Assembly: GCF_921293095.1 (NCBI RefSeq)
Contig: NC_060259.1
Location: 76,194,120-76,258,119 of the forward strand
Length of the DNA: 64,000 nt
Reading direction: 5' to 3'
Origin: Ischnura elegans
Lineage: Eukaryota; Arthropoda; Insecta; Odonata; Coenagrionidae
This document shows, in pieces, positions 11,515 through 22,295 of this stretch. Every line of letters begins with the position of its first letter. Positions within the stretch are counted from its first letter, which is position 1. The notes beneath the pieces were generated by a model. The model made no database searches. It had not been told where the DNA came from and was given only the letters and a program-made list of their open reading frames with translations. A program made the position numbers and the translations under genes.

Positions 11515-11752
11515 TTAATTAGGCCATTTTACACGGGGAACGGCATTGCGAATTTACGTATGCACGAAGGCGCAATCAAAATTGGGTCGTGTGAAGCGGT
11601 GAATTGCCAGAACACATGCGAGAACGCGTGGATGCGAGGCGGCAAAATAGCCCCTGCTCTAATTCTAAGATCGCATTCTCGCAATTTAAACATGTTTTCA
11701 GAGCAAACCTGCGCAGTGACGTGCCCCATGTAAAACGATCTTAAGGTATTTA
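11515..11752. mobile_element. TTAGGCC-type MITE, copy 1
   Basis: The left end is TTAATTAGGCCATTTTACACGG and the right end CCATGTAAAACGATCTTAAGG, forming imperfect inverted termini. The internal sequence (GTGAAGCGGTGAATTGC, GCATTCTCGCAATTT) recurs inverted at about 15355-15597 and, diverged, at 24319-24856. It is non-coding. Confidence 0.65.
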
Positions 11753-12467
11753 GCATACGCATCCCCATGGGGATGAGGTGGCGTTGGAACAGAATGGTCT
11801 CCGGTTATCAGATGGGGTGCCGGGGGTTCAAGGAACACGGAGAGACAATAGGGAAGGGAGGGCCCGCTAGGAGAGAGGACCGAGGGAAAGGGCAGGTCTG
11901 GGGAACGCGGTCGGGGTAGGGCTGGAGAGACCACAGTTGGGACCTTACGGGGTCCCATATTACTGTCGGCGTCAAAATGATATGCCGCTGTATTTTGCGA
12001 ATTTATATCTGGGCTTCTGTTTATGGTATAATGATGAATAATACGTCATTTTAAAGAATATTTTATTCTTCTTCTGACTTATTTTCTGTGTTATGATAAA
12101 TTCAAAAATGTAGACACGCCAGTGCAATAAATGACTCCGCGCACCGTAAAATTAGCGTTTTTTTTTCAAATTCGTGAACATTGTAACTCAACCTAGGGTA
12201 AACTACTACGTTTACAGCATTCATCTTCCACAATAAGTTGCATAAATCAATGCAGATTACTAAAATGGCTTTTGCGTTTTTTTCGAACGCATATTATGTT
12301 GCTAATAAACGAAAATTTTAAATATTATCTTGCCCTACGGTTTACCCTGAAATAAAAAATAAAACTGATAGAAACAAAATTCACTAACTCTTGATTAACA
12401 CTGTGGTATTCCATTGTAAGTTTTCTTGGATATCACACAATTACTTATACCACTTACTTTTTACAGA

Positions 12468-12509
12468 GCGCGACCCGAGTTTCAATGAATTATCATCATC
12501 TTCAGGCGC
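12468..12509 (-). ncRNA. Candidate hammerhead ribozyme (minus-strand copy)
   Basis: On the minus strand the core is CTGAAGA (12505-12499), then stem II GATGA/TCATT, then GAAA (12483-12480), then loopless stem III ACTC/GGGT, with the predicted cleavage after C at 12472. Stem I is GCGC (12509-12506) with GCGC (12471-12468). One stem III pair is G-U. It mirrors the + strand motif at 12530-12571. Confidence 0.6.
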
Positions 12510-12529
12510 AAATTATGACTTCATAATGT

Positions 12530-12571
12530 GCGCCTGAAGATGATGATAATTCATTGAAACCCGGGTCGCGC
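12530..12571 (+). ncRNA. Candidate hammerhead ribozyme (plus-strand copy)
   Basis: All expected core bases are present. Stem I is GCGC (12530-12533) pairing with GCGC (12568-12571). The core CTGAAGA occupies 12534-12540. One unpaired T precedes stem II GATGA (12542-12546) with TCATT (12551-12555). GAAA is at 12556-12559. Stem III is ACCC (12559-12562) with GGGT (12563-12566) and no loop, and the predicted cleavage is after C12567. A very short, loopless stem III is typical of minimal hammerheads in retroelements, which usually work as dimers. Activity is inferred, not shown. Confidence 0.7.
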
Positions 12572-12665
12572 TCTGTAAAAAATAAGTGGTATAAGTAATT
12601 GTGTGATATCTAAGAAAACTGATAGAAACACTTTTTAATTTATTTGTAATTTTCCTATGATCCGA

Positions 12666-14698
12666 AAATACACGATTTATGCGTAGCATAAATTATATAT
12701 GGGTATTATGAAAATACGCCGGAGTGAACGAGCGCGCAAGACGTTGCCACATCTTCCGCGCGAAACTCAAGAAGAACATTCGAGTGAACTGCGACTGAAA
12801 CATTTTCCTTCGAGCTTCAGGAATCTTTGTGACGTTAAATACATCAAACTACTTAGTAGATCAAACATAAATGGTTAACGTGCTTATTACCTAATTTGTC
12901 CTTCTAATAAAGTAGCCCTCTTTTCATTAAGTAGTTTAAGAATTTTTCGTTTCTCATTACGCTCAAACCAGGAGGTAGAATTTATGCGAAATGTGATTGA
13001 AAATGTACCCTCTTAATCCTTTGAGCAGACACAAAATTCTATTCCTATCCTCCTTTGGAACCCATTTGCACGGTTTCGATGGTTCACTACTGTGTAACCC
13101 CCACCCTGCCCCACGTCCAAACCCGAGATAAGTGCAGCACGAAAAGCAAGCTTAGCGCGGACAATAGCGGAGACAATGCACATAGGAGACAATACGAGGC
13201 AAATCCCTTAAAATACTTCAGAAAAGGTTGTAAAGGTTTCCAACCCTTGCCTTTCCTTCGAACCCCTAAGCAAGGCTTTGATGATTCGTACTCATTAACC
13301 CACGCTTCCTTTAGGGGCCCAGCGTGTGGCTATTCTTTCCTATAATCCCATCCTCAGCGGTCAAATGTTTCTTCTTTCATTGCCGTTTTCTAAGAAGACC
13401 TTTAATTTTGGAATTTCCGTCTATCTACATCGTCATCAGTAACCCAACTCTCCTACCGTAACTCCATTGTCGCTGTCGAAAGTAAGTTTCTGCAAGGCAT
13501 TTTCTCTTCCAACGCAACTCTCAGTGCGAGCAAGAAGCATCCCATAAAGAGAGGTGTCCTTAGACTGCAAAATCTATCAACGAAAAGTTCCAACGAAGAA
13601 AATCATGAAAGAAAGAGACCGCAGAACTTGAGGGGACGCGAAAGAGATGTTATCACTAATATTAAGAAGTTTTTTGAAAGTGCAAAGTCATGTGATTTGT
13701 TATTGACACCAAAAAAGTGGTGTTCAATACGTCATTTGTGCAGGCGTGAGTGAGGAAAGAGTAGTAAACGTTATGTGAAAGAAAGAAGAGCAGGTGCCGA
13801 TGGTGAGGTGTCTTCGCCGAGAAAATATAGCTGACGATCGCGCATTGTGCTTCACGAGTTCACCCGAGGAGTTATTCGACAAAAAGTGCATAGATTTAAC
13901 AATAAAGAATTTCCGGCAAATATCAAAGTGCTGAATGGGTTTACGTCGCAAATAAATGATTTTCCTGATGTAAGTCACAGTAAAATGCTGAGGCCATTAT
14001 CCGTTCGGCGACTTGGGGGACGAAAGCAGCAGCACTTGCAGTCGCAGCGATGAGGATTGATAAGGGGTTTAAATTATTTCAAGGTAAACATTTTACTGCA
14101 TTTATTTTCAAGTCTCATCAGGTTGAGTCAAGATCAAACTTTTTTATTAGTTTTACTGGACATGTATATATTTATCGCTATGTTCCCATGTCATGGTCCG
14201 ATATCCACGGTGTCAGGAAGTTGCAGTCATTTATCTTGCGGTTCATAATATTGTGTTGTTTGAATTGAAGACTAACAGATAACGTTTGTTGTATTGTCAG
14301 GAAAGAATATGAAATAGCAAAGTTTTATACTTTCCTGACAGTCATGAAGGAGTTCCATTAAGTAACGCCTCAAGCCATTGCATTGCGTTTGGTGTAGGTA
14401 ATATCATTTTTAGGTACAGGGATAACGTTAATAAGAGATGGATTATTTTTACTGCTTGAAGCACGGTTATATTATCAATGTAATGTAGTTGCAAATACTT
14501 TTAATGCACAAGAAATGGGTAGAGTACAGTGTATTTCTTTGTTCCGCGGTCGGAGCAGGCTAAACAGCATTCCATGCCTTCCCCGGTACAGCAGCCTTGA
14601 TTCCCGGGAGCTGGCAGGGGCCCGCCGCGGCCCCGATTGAAAACATGGCATTAATAGAATTGATTAGCATTCAAAATATCAATATTTTTATAGATTAC
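12666..14698. other. Spacer between the inverted-repeat arms
   Basis: About 2 kb with no recognised protein domain. Open frames at 13055-13345 (+), 13724-13978 (-) and 13847-14268 (+) overlap or lack identifiable motifs. A GC-rich patch at about 14545-14640 (CCCGGGAGCTGGCAGGGGCC) stands out. If the inverted repeat is one large element, this would be its interior, but I see no transposase. Confidence 0.4.
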
Positions 14699-15676
14699 GG
14701 ATCATAAAAAAATTACAAGTAAATTAAAAAAGAATTTCTATCAATTTTATTTTTTCTTTCGGGGTAAACTGTAGGACTAGATAATGTTTGAGAATTTTCG
14801 TTTATTAACAAAAAATATGCATTCAAAAAATACGCAAAAGCCATTTTAGTTATGTGTATTGATGTATGCGACTTATTGTGGAAGATGAATGCTGTAAACG
14901 TAGTAGTTTACCCTAGGTTGAGTTACAATGTTCATGAATTTGGAAAAAAACGCTAATTTTACGGTGCGCGAAGTCATTTATTGCACTGGCGTGTCTACAT
15001 TTTTGAATTTGTCATAAAACAGAAAATAAGTCAGAAGAAGAATAAAATATTCTTTAAAATGACGTATTATTCATCATTATAGCATAAACAGAAGCCCAGA
15101 TATAAATTCGCAAAATACAGCGGCATATCATTTTGACGCCGACAGTAATATGGGACCCCGTAAGGTCCCAACAGTGGTCTCTCCAGCCCTACCCCGACCG
15201 CGTTCCCCAGACCTGCCCTTTCCCTCGGTCCTCTCTCCTAGCGGGCCCTCCCTTCCCTATTGTCTCTCCGTGTTTCTTGAACCCCCGGCACCCCATCTGA
15301 TAACCGGATACCATTCTGTTCCAACGCCACCTCATCCCCATGGGGATGCGTATGCTAAATACCTTAAGATCGTTTTACATGGGGCACGTCACGGCGCAGG
15401 TTTGCTCTGAAAACATGTTGAAATTGCGAGAATGCGATCTTGGAATCAGAGCAGGGGCTATTTTGCGGCCTCGCATCCACGCGTTCTCGCATGTGTTCTG
15501 GCAATTCACCGCTTCACACGACCCAATTTTGATTGCGCCTTCGTGCATACGTAAATTCGCAATGCCGTTCCCCGTGTAAAATGGCCTAATTAAACGTAGT
15601 GGGCTATAAAAATATAAAACCACTGCTTAAGCCCTATGTGACATTAAAATAAGAAAATAAAAACTGGAAGAGGTGG
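14699..15676 (-). repeat. Right arm of the large inverted repeat
   Basis: This is the reverse complement of 11432-12665 minus the 254-bp foldback insertion. The correspondence runs from GGATCATAAAAAAATTACAAG through the GTCAAAATGA/GCCGACAGTA junction (about 15131-15148) and the GC-rich block (15150-15335) to GGAAGAGGTGG. There are scattered substitutions, so the arms are not freshly copied. It contains the inverted MITE copy at about 15355-15597. Confidence 0.85.
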
Positions 15677-16260
15677 ATGAATTCTATTATTTTGGAAGCA
15701 GGATAAATAGCAATAGGAGAAGCAAGAAAGAAATTAACAACAGAAGAGCCCAGGCGAAGAAATCATATCACCAAGAGAAAGATCTACGTACAGAGGGAAA
15801 TTTAAACTGACAAGTTAGGAAATAGTTTATCAGAACTTACAGTTGGAGTCTTCTCTACGGAAGTGAAGCATGGACCATGAGAGCCGCGGAGAAATCTAGG
15901 GAAGAGTCCTTCGAAATGTAGTGCTACAGAATAATGAAGAGGATCAAATGGATCGACCGAGTAAGAAATTAGGAAGTCCTAAAAGAGTTGGAGAGAAGGG
16001 AAGCTTCATGAAACCCTTGAAGAGAAGGCGGACAATCTTATTGGCCATACCTGAGACATGATGGCCTGATGAAGACAATCGTCGAGGGGCAGGTGGATGG
16101 CAAGAACGGAATAGGAAGACCTCGAACAAATTATATGGAACAGGTAGAGAAGGATGTGAAAGAGAAAAAATACGTAGGTGCGAAAAGATTAGCTGATAGG
16201 AGAACTAAGTGGAGAGCTGCGTCAAACCCATCCTATGATTGTTAACCGGTGAAGATGATG
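15676..16260 (+). pseudogene. LINE ORF2 C-terminal remnant (non-LTR retrotransposon)
   Basis: Reading across several frameshifts and stops gives Y-F-G-S-R-I, A-Q-A-K-K-S, LLYGSEAWT-like, then I-K-W-I-D-R-V, L-R-H-D-G-L-M-K-T-I-V-E-G and a final W-R-A-A-S-N. This is the characteristic tail after the reverse transcriptase in insect LINEs and matches the minus-strand copy at 5541-5870. It ends in a GATGATGATGATG microsatellite at about 16251-16265, probably the 3' tail. It is a dead, 5'-truncated copy. Confidence 0.8.
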
Positions 16261-16670
16261 ATGATGCCCTATGTGCTGCCACTTTCCTGGACGCTTTTTA
16301 GGTGCACTCCTTAATATTTCAAAAAACGAGCGAGGATTTTTTCTTAGAGTGAGAGAAATCAATTATACCTTCCTTTTAAGTTTTGAGTGGCTTCAAGCAG
16401 ATGATTCATTTTCGGGGAGTCAGTCGGCGCTTTACTCTTTTTTGCCCGCTTTCTACAGCGCGTTTTGGAGAACGAAATACCGTGGAGTTCCATTAATTTG
16501 AAAATATTTGTTTATCGCCATTAATTCGCCAATTTTTGCAAATGAATAACCGCGTGCGTTAGCGTTAAAATGAAATATATTGGGTTACCTACATGAGCTT
16601 ATAAAGTTAAAGCGACTGAGTTAAGTTTCTGATGTATCTTCACTGGGTTACCGTCCATAAAAAAGAGTGA
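16261..16670. other. Intergenic DNA, nothing recognised
   Basis: No exon, domain or clear repeat was identified. A 76-codon open frame at 16271-16501 has no recognisable features. Confidence 0.4.
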
Positions 16671-16673
16671 CTT

Positions 16674-17248
16674 CCCTGTAAACCAAAAGTGTTGTGAAAA
16701 CGTTGCAAAAACATTGTGCTGCAACCAACATGGAGTTGCTGCAACGTAATAGCAACGTTCCAAAACCAGTCAAAAGTCTTCTCTACAACGATTTTGCAAT
16801 GTAATGACAACATATTCGCAACCTCTGATGAGACATATTTGCAACACTTATGCAACTCCTGCAACGCACTTGCAACATTTACGCAACTCTCATATGCAGG
16901 GTTTCTGTGTACTCTGCACCCCTGCTCGTATGCTTCAAAATTTAAGTGCGAAAAATTATCTTAAGGCCGAAAATTTGTTTAGCCTTATTCACTAGGTTAG
17001 GTTAGTCACTAGTGAATATTCCACTCTCACATACAATCAGTGTCTTATGAATGGGATGAACCGAATTTAAATATGTATATCCTCTGGCTAAAGTATTGCG
17101 CTATAAAATTTTTCAGACCAAATGAGTGTATCAGCGACGTAATTAAGACGTTGCAGAAATGTTGCCAAATGCCTAGCTGCTTCCTGCGACTCCTACAACC
17201 TCGTGCAACCCTTTTGCAACGTTTCCACAGCACATTGCATTTACTGGG
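16674..17248. repeat. TTGCAAC-rich element with inverted ends
   Basis: The word TTGCAAC/GTTGCA recurs throughout on both strands. The left end (CCTGTAAACCAAAAGTGTTG, then AAACGTTGCAAAA) matches the reverse complement of the right end (CCAGTAAATGCAATGTGCTG, then AAACGTTGCAAAA). I take it as one non-autonomous element about 575 bp long. Overlapping frames rich in L-Q-R and C-N are by-products of the repeated heptamer. No target duplication was identified. Confidence 0.6.
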
Positions 17249-17760
17249 TTGAATGAGCATGTTTTTCATAGATTGGACAGTTTTTACCTTTCAAGATATG
17301 TGTTGAGATCGTATTTGCAGGGAAGGTTTAAACGGTTAGCAATGTAAGCGGCCGCGGAGGGCGCCAAGTAAAAGGGGGCGCCTAAGCGCTCCGTCCAATG
17401 TTTAGTACCAATCAGTTCTGTCCAATGTTCAATACGAATTTGCCAAAATGAAAGCTGGAAAAATCTCTTCTTGGTGTTCTAAGTATAAACTTTTTAGGTT
17501 TGTTTTCATTTGTCGACCAAATAAATGGCTGAATTTCTTGAAAGCTGACTTGAGTTGTATTTATTGATTTATTTACATTTTTTACTCTCAATTTTTATGA
17601 GTAATTGGTTTTTAAGCTCTAAAAATATCACATTTTAAGATCAAGCAGGTTATAAGTTCAAGGTGATATTTAAGTCTCGACCCTTATTCCGGGCGTATTT
17701 GAATTTATTTAAAAATGTATCCCTAGAGAATCCCTACAACTTCTCAGGTTCTTTTTGAGG
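17249..17760. other. Intergenic DNA, nothing recognised
   Basis: AT-rich with a short GC-rich patch at about 17348-17395 (GCGGCCGCGGAGGGCGCC). No gene is seen. Confidence 0.4.
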
Positions 17761-18260
17761 GGGGCGGCGGAATGTTATTCGCTTACTACGTTAACTTATC
17801 TAATAGGCCACTCAAACCTTAGGTGTTTTTTGGCCTCGCCAACAATGCCCCGCCATCTCTCTCGGTATTGCATCCAGCCAGCATCTATTTCCAGTCTTCT
17901 CATGTTTTTTTTTCAATTTGATCTTTCCAGCGTACCTAGACGTGGCCGTCCCAGTGGTCGCTTTACCCTTGGTAGATCTTCTGATACCACTTTTATCATA
18001 GTGTCCTCTTATCTTCTTGTCACATGGCCTGCCCACCGTAGTCTTCTACTTTTGACCTAAGCTATTATGCCTGGATGTTTATTCTCGTGGCTCTTTATGG
18101 TTCGGATCCTCCATATTCCCTCGTTTTTTATGAGAACGTAAATACCTACATCTTAAAATTTTGTTTTAAAAAACTATCAACTTTTTTCAGTCTACTTTGA
18201 CACTACCCACACTTCGGAATCATACCATACACCTGCTTGTATTATGGTTTTTAAACCCGT
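17761..18260 (-). pseudogene. LINE C-terminal remnant, second family
   Basis: The minus strand reads, across frames, R-W-A-G-H-V-T-R, then K-R-P-L-G-R-P-R-L and D-A-G-W-M-Q-Y-R-E-M-A-G. This is the hallmark tail of another common group of insect non-LTR retrotransposons (RW-GH-x-R followed by GRP+ and a tryptophan motif). Frameshifts make it non-functional. Confidence 0.7.
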
Positions 18261-18291
18261 ATTTTGGTATTTTTTTGTAACAAAAAAATGT

Positions 18292-18565
18292 CTAGAGGCG
18301 GATCCAGGACTTTTTTAGGGGTCACAAGCGTCTGACAGTCAAACGGTCTTCTCATGTTTGAGATTAAAAACAACACACAACAATTACTGTACGAAATATT
18401 CTCTTTATTTCAATATGAAAGTTACCAATATGAAATTAAATGAATTAGGCTCCATAATAAAAAAACAAAATGATCCTAATGATAAACATATTAAAATTCT
18501 TGTCTACTTTTTAAGCGTCTGGGGGGACCGTGGGGATGCACGTGCCCCCCCTTAATCCGCCTATG
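18292..18565. mobile_element. hAT-like MITE without visible target duplication
   Basis: The termini CTAGAGGCGGATCCAGG and CTTAATCCGCCTATG form imperfect inverted ends of the GGCGGAT type. The interior is AT-rich with a GC-rich right end. The flanking 8-mers do not match, so the copy is old, truncated or rearranged. Confidence 0.5.
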
Positions 18566-20260
18566 CCCGGGACTAACTATATGGTTGCCTATTACGAAAA
18601 GGTTTAAGTGGTTGAAGGTTCAATGAGTTTCAAATGTGGCGCCTAGGCGTGTGACGTGATAGTGACGTACCAGGGAGCCCCCTGGTACGTCACTGAGTTA
18701 GTATGATAACGGGATAACGGCTTGTGATCAACTGCTAATGTAAAACAAAATGTTGACAATGGTTCTTATTCATACAATTTAATTTACCAGCTAGACATGA
18801 CATTGACAGAGTCTGATATTTTCATAAATGGTAATCCGTCTCTTTCATTATTTACGTTATATACCCATAAAAGCGCTAGTTGAACCAAGGCCCAGGCAAT
18901 CGGCTGAGGAGCATTGCACAGGTTACCTGAGGTATTCTGCGATGAATTATTATTAAATGAACGAAGGATACTTGCATTTACCCAAGACTGAAGTTAAATC
19001 TAAATAACATAAAGAGTATGAAAAATCGAACAGGAGTGATGAAGCGGAGAGAATTTGTTAACCATACTATTATCTGCAAATAAATAAATTAATTGGTCAC
19101 ATGGGTGAATGGTCGTTTTTGTGGAGAGGACGAGAGGCCAGTTCATTACTTTCCGCAGCGCCCTAGTGGTATGCAACACCTCTTAGCGATAACGTATTGG
19201 AAGACTGATATGCGTTGACAAGCGGCTTTAAGATATTCATCATTGTTTTTTTAGCCGGTGAAATATTTTTTTTGCAGAGCCACTTCTGAGATTACCATAT
19301 TTGAATTGTTCCAGATTTTACTGGGGCCGGCCGCACCCCTCTCACCATTAATTCTCCATTTCCAACGTATTGATAACAATAGTTTATTGACGCATTTCAC
19401 CTACAATTCATTGCATCATGTACAGCTACAGGTAAATTGGTGTCTCGTCATAAAGTAAAAAATATTAGTAAAAAAATATAAAACCTTAAATTAAAAATAT
19501 GCATAGGAAACATACGTACATGAATTAATCCCATAAGATAATGATAGTTTTTTCAGAAGTCTCATGGCTCAAACATTAAAAACGTTTTCGATTAATCGCA
19601 TACCAAGGCTGCTATTAGGCATTTAGGCAATTGATTTGGTTATCTTATGTATGAAGTCAGCCAGAGCTGTCGCTGCTGAGTTTTTTTTAGAGTCCAGGGT
19701 TTACAGGAGGTGTTGAGCGAATGAGCCGAGCTCTACATATCAATTTAACACGTTTACTACAAGATAAAGTACAGTCCGTGTCGAACAAGAAAAACTAAGT
19801 AAAAACCCCGATGGCCTCAGATGCTGGACGCCTTCCCGCACGAGCAGTCAGGTCCTTCTCTCACGGATTCAGGGACCCTATAAACCCTACTCCTTAGCTA
19901 AGGGCGCCAAATCCTTGGCCCCATTATATTACGGGTCCCCCAAAGGGTCCCCAAGGGTCTCCCTCCGGGCGGCGCTGCCTTACGGCGGTAGCGCGCATTA
20001 AATAAACGCTACAAGTGTCCTTTTTCTAAACCATGTTCTGCAACCAATAGGATTTGAATATTTTCGGAATGTCGGGATAGGTGATGGTGGATAGTCCATG
20101 CGGTCACCTAATTCAGATATTTTTGACGGACTTCGTTGGAAAGAAACAGGTTGGCAAGTTGAAATTGTTATATACTTTCTCTTCCTTAAGTAGAGGTTTT
20201 ATTGCTGCAAATTTTAAGCCTCAGGGAAACGTACCCGTTTAGAACGATTGGTTTATAAGA
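18566..20260. other. Intergenic DNA with a small palindrome and a GC-rich patch
   Basis: A perfect 14-bp inverted repeat GTGACGTACCAGGG (18662-18675 and 18680-18693) with a 4-bp centre is present. A GC-rich block at about 19800-20000 (with GGGTCCCC, CCTCCGGGCGGCGC) stands out from AT-rich flanks but matches no family I know. No exons were recognised. Confidence 0.4.
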
Positions 20261-21080
20261 GTGCACAGAGGTTAACGTATCTGATATTTTATTTTTGATA
20301 TCTCTTTGATAATTCTGTGAGGTAAACCATCCCAACCAGGTGATTTATGATTTTTAGTTTTGAGATTATTTTCATATAACTTCAGCTTCACTTACTTGCT
20401 AAATTACTAATGTAGTCTCTCCATTCGATGAAAACTCTTTCCTTGGGCACTTTTTTCATTGCAAATGTAGCAACTGCCTTAGTAATTTATACAATGTTAT
20501 ACTTTTTGGATAAGTAATTTTTTCCCCTTATCAGTAACTTCTAGAAATTCAGTGCTTCATTTACATTGCATTCCCATTTCTTTTCGAATTACCTCCTAAG
20601 TGGCCCTGCTTGCATTTTTCGATTTATTGATAAAAGAATCAGTTGAAATTTTCTTAGCTCCTTTAATCACCTTTTCAAGTACCTTTCTAAATTTTTTTTG
20701 TAGTGGATTTGGTCACTTGTGTTATTTGAGGTGTTTGCTTAAGCATAATTTTGCCTGCAAACTATTTTTAATGCTGACTGAGTGCTTTTATTCCTGATGT
20801 TATCTATTTCATTGAAATACAGTCTTGTTTTTGGTGAACTTTCTTGGAAATGAATAGTATTGTGTCTGAGAAAGTTATAATTCTCTCTTGCTTCGTCACT
20901 TGACAGAAGATCGATCTAACCAATTGGTTCGACGAGCAATATATTTAAATGCCTCTATATTTTTGTCAATGCATTCCCTAATTTTATAATTGTACTTGCA
21001 ATTTTCTTTCTTGGATTCAGGATTATCAGGTAAGGCTATAAGTAAAGTTTTGTGGATAGACGTGGTTCCAAATTTCATAT
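20261..21080 (-). pseudogene. LINE ORF2 middle-region remnant
   Basis: The minus strand gives broken stretches typical of the linker before a non-LTR reverse transcriptase: K-N-A-S-R-A-T-x-E-V-I, S-T-E-F-L-E-V-T-D-K-G, then S-P-G-W-D-G-L-P-like near 20340-20270. Many stops and frameshifts are present. It faces away from the endonuclease fragment at 21230-21870, so the two are separate fragments or the products of an inversion. Confidence 0.55.
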
Positions 21081-21229
21081 AGTTTTTTTCAGTACTTATA
21101 TTTTATATTTTAGATCATGTTATCTACGCAAGTACTAGAGAGAGCAGCTTTACTCTTAGGCAAGTGAAAATTTGCTTCATGTCCAAATGATTGCAGGATA
21201 CTTATACATTCATCAGTTGATGTTTGTCT

Positions 21230-21870
21230 TCATTGATTTGTTGATTTTAACTGCTGGTATTCTGAGTTACTGCTGTTAGCTGAAACTTTGCTTGGTCTTC
21301 ATACATATGACTCTGAGTAAGGATTTGCTGAATATGATATATTTAGGAAAGATTGATCCTCTGCAAATTGTGGCGAAACTCCTGGGGGTGGTGTTGTGAT
21401 TGCAGTGAAACTTGGATTGCTTCATTACACCCTGCCTTTTAGTAGTGATAGCATTGACCACCTTTATGTAATGTTACCTCTGTTGCACAAATAACTTATT
21501 CTTGGTTGTGCTTACCTCCCAGTGGCATCACCTTTAGCAAACATCATGGAACATTTTGAGTAAATAGATACTTACAATATTCAGATTATGATCTCCTGGT
21601 CTGGTGATTATGATCTCCTGAACAACATCTAGCCTACTAATAATTTACGTAACTTCCGAGATTGGTATTCATCCATCGGGAAATTTGTGAATGAATCGCT
21701 TCATTTTCTGGGTTTATCTCATCAGAACTCGGCAATGAATGTAAATGGATGCATTTTGGATATTTGTCTTTCTAACATTAGTGATTTTTATGTTGAATTT
21801 GATGATCCACCTAACAGTGCTGATGTTCATCATCCATCATTGCAAGGTACTTTTATTTTTGATTCCAATG
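21230..21870 (+). pseudogene. LINE endonuclease-domain remnant
   Basis: Across frameshifts, the + strand reads G-Y-D-I-F-R-K-D-R, G-G-G-V-V-I-A-V, L-I-L-G-C-A-Y-L-P, then N-E-S-L-H-F-L-G-L, N-V-N-G-C-I-L-D-I-C-L-S-N and V-D-x-H-H-P. These are the successive signature positions of the AP-type endonuclease of CR1/jockey-like elements. The longest intact piece is 21687-21878. It is not functional. Confidence 0.65.
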
Positions 21871-22044
21871 TTGTATGATTCTTGAGATATTTCGTATGTT
21901 AACTTTAGGAAGGCCTACTATAATTGTTACATACCCATGAGCTAGCACATCATAAGTCATTGAGATGAGATGAAAGGAAGAAATAATGAAGGCGCTTATA
22001 AGTAAGCTTGTTGGCCTTTCCTTAGGGGTTTCTTATGGCCAGGC
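21871..22044. other. Short unassigned spacer
   Basis: No gene or repeat is recognised. It ends with the target copy GGCCAGGC (22037-22044) of the next element. Confidence 0.5.
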
Positions 22045-22295
22045 CAGTGGCGGATACAGATGGGGGGCGCACGCCCCTCCTTGCGGGGATGCCCGCATTG
22101 CCGAACATAGTAGAACCACAATTGTAACTTTTTTGTATCATAAGATAATGTCTTATATATGTGTATAATGAATTTAAATAAAACTTTCTTCAACTTTGCA
22201 CGTGGCTTGATTAATTTTTTATTGCATTAAAAGTAAAGGTAGCTCGAGATATCTTTGCGCCTCCACCCATTGAGTTTTTTCTGTATCCGCTACTG
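22045..22295. mobile_element. hAT-type MITE, 251 bp, perfect 8-bp target duplication
   Basis: The termini are CAGTGGCGGATACAGA and TTCTGTATCCGCTACTG, inverted with one mismatch in 16. The flanks are GGCCAGGC at 22037-22044 and identical GGCCAGGC at 22296-22303. It has no coding capacity. A perfect target duplication and near-identical ends suggest a fairly young insertion. Confidence 0.92.

Larger units (their letters stand above)
12377..12630. mobile_element. Foldback insertion, probably Penelope-like (PLE) in origin
   Basis: Two 92-bp arms (12419-12510 and 12529-12620) are near-perfect inverted copies around an 18-bp centre. The insert is bracketed by 16-bp direct repeats AAAACTGATAGAAACA at 12361-12376 and 12615-12630. 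The related unit A and the inverted copy at 14699-15145 lack the insert, so they act as empty-site references. Each arm carries a hammerhead ribozyme motif. Hammerheads, inverted terminal pieces and long variable target duplications are known features of Penelope-like retroelements; assignment to that group is inference. Confidence 0.65.
11432..12665 (+). repeat. Left arm of a large inverted repeat
   Basis: From CCACCTCATCCAGTTTTT to about TCCTATGATCCG, this arm is the reverse complement of 14699-15676. It holds a TTAGGCC-type MITE (about 11515-11752), a GC-rich block (11770-11958), unit B (11961-12376) and a 254-bp foldback insertion (12377-12630) that the right arm lacks. Without that insertion the arms are nearly equal (about 980 bp). 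Open frames found in both arms are mirror images of one another and carry no recognised domain. Confidence 0.85.

Noticed and set aside
11698..11958. A proline-rich 86-codon gene (minus strand), with its twin at 15150-15410 (plus strand)
   Set aside because: The two frames are copies in the two inverted arms, have no recognisable domain and reflect the GC-rich repeat block. I could not exclude a real peptide, but nothing supports one.
20600..20797. A hydrophobic 65-codon plus-strand frame as a small membrane protein
   Set aside because: It lies opposite a minus-strand LINE relic, and hydrophobicity follows from T-rich sequence.
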